From assembly GCA_964526635.1 (NCBI GenBank), contig CAZGLR010000071.1:1-17640 (forward strand): a stretch of DNA of 17,640 nt. The letters run 5' to 3'. Source of the DNA: CAZGLR01 sp964526635. GTDB taxonomy: Bacteria > Zixibacteria > MSB-5A5 > GN15 > JAAZOE01. The notes beneath the pieces are model-generated. The model worked only from the letters and a program-made list of their open reading frames with translations, made no database searches and had not been told where the DNA came from. Made by a program: the position numbers and the translations under genes. Shown one piece after another: positions 16,084-17,640 of the stretch (positions within the stretch are counted from its first letter, which is position 1; each line of letters begins with the position of its first letter).

Positions 16084-17306
16084 TGACACGTATCGGCCTC
16101 GGGATTCTATGTCTTTTAGCGATGCTGAGTGGCGGCTGCCACGGGCAGGGAGAGAAGGAAACGCAAATCATGGCTACCGAACAACGACCCACATACAGTC
16201 GTTTGCACGCCGACGTGATGAGATCATCGCGTATTGAAGCCTCCGTATCCATCGCCGGCAATATCGGCTGGCGTTATGCGCTTGATAAGGACACGCCGCC
16301 GCTTCTGTCGCCGACGGTTATCCTTGTCGATTCATCATATTTGTTTGTCGTCTCCGAGGATGTGCTTAAAGTGCTCTCGACCGAGGGTAAGAAGTTGTGG
16401 GAAGAATCACTGCTGCCGCGCACCCCGGTTTGTCTGGACAACGGCAAAGTCTATTTTCGCCGTGATGGCGACAAACTGCGCATCCTTGCTTCCCGCAAGT
16501 ACGACGGCACTGATCCCGGTGATAGCATTATCCTGCTCGATTCGTTTCGTCAGGCCGAACCGGTGTATATCGAACCGGATGGCGATCAGCTGTATGTCGT
16601 TTCGAGGTATGATATTAATCCGCAGGAGGGACCGCCGGAATTTGTGATATATCAAAAGGACTTTCCCTCATCGGCTTACACCTGGGTGGCCGGTGAAAAC
16701 ACCCGGCTGCCGCTTTTACCGCTGCATCTCAAACCGCAGAACCGTCTGATAATCTTCTCCGGACTCAGGGTGTCGGTGTATAATTCGCAGCCGAAACTTG
16801 ATGCCGAACGTATCTGGCAATTCGAACCGGAGTATACAGGATTGCTGGCGGCCAGTGTGAGCGATGCCGGTGTTCTTTACATTCTGGGTGAAACCGATGA
16901 AAAGATCGAACTCGGGGCGTTTTCACTCGAGGGAGAGAAGTTATGGGCCAGGTCGTTGCCTTTGCCANNNNNNNNNNCATATGATGAAGACGCCGAATAT
17001 CATCCGCCGGTGCTGTTTTCCGATGGCCATATCGCTATCGCGGGCGGGATTTTCGTGTACTTATTCAACAATTTCGGTGAACCACGGAGCCGTATTGAAA
17101 CCGGTGGACTTCCGGTCAGGCATGTAACCGCGTTGTCCGATGGTTCCCTCCTCGTGACCGCCGGCTCGGTGTTGTTCCATTTCGATCACTCCGGCGCCGA
17201 GCGATTCAGTCTCGATTTCGAAACGCCGTTGCGCACACCGCCGGTTATCGATGATCAGGGCCGCCTTTATGTCGGTACCTCCACGGAAATTATTCAGATC
17301 AAGTAA
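16080..17306 (+). CDS. Lipoprotein with PQQ/WD40-like beta-propeller, candidate immunity or accessory protein
   Basis: This 408-codon frame overlaps the preceding stop by ATGA, indicating translational coupling. A lipoprotein signal is present: a hydrophobic stretch, then LSGGC with Cys20 as the lipidated residue. The rest is a repeated four-strand pattern with SxEGKKLWEES, SLEGEKLWARS, DHSGAERFSLD and DQGRLYVGT motifs, like PQQ-type (BamB-like) propellers with about 7 blades. It should be anchored on the periplasmic side of a membrane. Because it is coupled to the putative metalloprotease gene, it may be that protein's immunity protein or an outer-membrane accessory factor; no sequence evidence separates these. 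Ten Ns (16968-16977) interrupt the gene near residue 297. The frame is coding on both sides, so the gap is probably small, but the residues there are unknown. Confidence 0.82.
   Translation: MMTRIGLGILCLLAMLSGGCHGQGEKETQIMATEQRPTYSRLHADVMRSSRIEASVSIAGNIGWRYALDKDTPPLLSPTVILVDSSYLFVVSEDVLKVLSTEGKKLWEESLLPRTPVCLDNGKVYFRRDGDKLRILASRKYDGTDPGDSIILLDSFRQAEPVYIEPDGDQLYVVSRYDINPQEGPPEFVIYQKDFPSSAYTWVAGENTRLPLLPLHLKPQNRLIIFSGLRVSVYNSQPKLDAERIWQFEPEYTGLLAASVSDAGVLYILGETDEKIELGAFSLEGEKLWARSLPLPXXXXYDEDAEYHPPVLFSDGHIAIAGGIFVYLFNNFGEPRSRIETGGLPVRHVTALSDGSLLVTAGSVLFHFDHSGAERFSLDFETPLRTPPVIDDQGRLYVGTSTEIIQIK
16968..16977. other. Assembly gap of 10 Ns
   Basis: Ten unknown bases lie inside the propeller lipoprotein gene. 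Such fixed runs usually mark a scaffold join, so the true gap length is uncertain. The reading frame continues as plausible coding sequence on both sides. Confidence 0.99.
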
Positions 17307-17322
17307 CGGAATTGGAAATGTT

Positions 17323-17640
17323 ATGCGAACCAATGATCATTTTCACATGGAATTGCCCAAAGACTGGAAAGACCGGACTGTTTATCTCTTTATGGGTCCC
17401 AATGAAGATGGCGTCCAGCATACGCTTTCGGTGATTATCGACCGTGAATATGATGGCGACGAGCTGGCCGACTATGCCGAAGAGCGTATCGAACTGACGC
17501 TGGATACGCTGGATAATGCCCGCGTGGTAAAAGAGGGGAGCCGCGTGCTGCCTTCCGGCATGGAGGTCTACGAGTGCGTATACAAGTGGGTTGCCGGCGA
17601 TGATCTGATCAAATTCAACAAACTGGCCTTTCTGATTATC
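17323..17640 (+). CDS. DcrB/DUF1795-family protein (EagR-like type VI adaptor), 3' partial
   Basis: The first 106 codons of a gene that runs off the window. The start is ATG 17323, with GGAA 5 bases upstream and only 16 bases after the lipoprotein stop, so it is in the same operon. The sequence has the DUF1795 look: MELPKDWKDRTVYLFMGP near residues 9-26, then LSVIIDREYDGDELADYAEERI, then a long helix and the strand VLPSGMEVYECVYKW. Known members include DcrB and the EagR chaperones that load PAAR-containing type VI effectors. EagR proteins usually bind transmembrane regions of their effectors, which neither the PAAR nor the metalloprotease protein obviously has, so it may act as a simpler adaptor. 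No signal peptide is seen, fitting a cytoplasmic role. The C-terminus is not visible, so domain duplication cannot be judged. Confidence 0.8.
   Translation, partial: MRTNDHFHMELPKDWKDRTVYLFMGPNEDGVQHTLSVIIDREYDGDELADYAEERIELTLDTLDNARVVKEGSRVLPSGMEVYECVYKWVAGDDLIKFNKLAFLII

Noticed and set aside
15211..16089. 292-codon open frame on the minus strand
   Set aside because: It lies wholly opposite the end of the large metalloprotease-like gene, whose frame has clear motifs; the minus frame shows no family pattern, no ribosome site and no sensible neighbour.
11627..17640. Rhs toxin or classical antiprophage system
   Set aside because: No YD-repeats, Rhs core motif, nuclease, helicase or reverse transcriptase signature is visible in these genes.

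Overview
The window looks like a chromosomal fragment of an uncultured Gram-negative bacterium, probably from a metagenome scaffold. It carries a run of 10 Ns and is cut through a gene at both ends. Exported tricorn-like S41 proteases with WD40/PD40 propellers, a lipoprotein, an OmpA-like peptidoglycan-binding domain and a PAAR spike protein all imply a double-membraned cell. The style resembles candidate phyla of the FCB group such as Zixibacteria, but that placement is inference from gene content. Coding density is high, and no gene-free stretch exceeds 300 bases. The longest gene-free stretches are 923-1169 and 1602-1856. I saw no tRNA, rRNA, CRISPR array or insertion sequence.

Region 1 (1-1850) is regulatory. 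It holds the C-terminal part of a sigma-54-dependent activator whose sigma-contacting GAFTGA loop is altered, then a stand-alone receiver protein, then a long imperfect hairpin and a good sigma-70-type promoter. Region 2 (1857-8485) is a convergent pair of very large secreted tricorn-like proteases of the same architecture that share a bidirectional terminator. The first keeps all the expected catalytic residues. The second keeps Ser-His and the nucleophile Ser but differs at two other sites. Region 3 (8499-11605) has a small degenerate receiver and a PhoB/PhoR-type two-component pair.

Region 4 (11627-17640, running off the end) is the most interesting part. Behind one strong promoter lie four tightly packed genes. 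They encode a PAAR-tip protein with a beta-rich tail, a 1091-residue protein joining an OmpA-like domain (with a peptidoglycan-binding-type module inserted) to a putative HExxHxxGxxD zinc metalloprotease, a beta-propeller lipoprotein, and a DcrB/DUF1795-like protein. PAAR and DUF1795 proteins are known partners in type VI secretion effector loading. The simplest reading is a contractile-injection effector cassette: PAAR tip, envelope-targeted metalloprotease, possible lipoprotein immunity or accessory protein, and adaptor/chaperone. No structural secretion genes (sheath, tube, baseplate, ClpV) are in view, so the delivery machine and the effector role are inferred.
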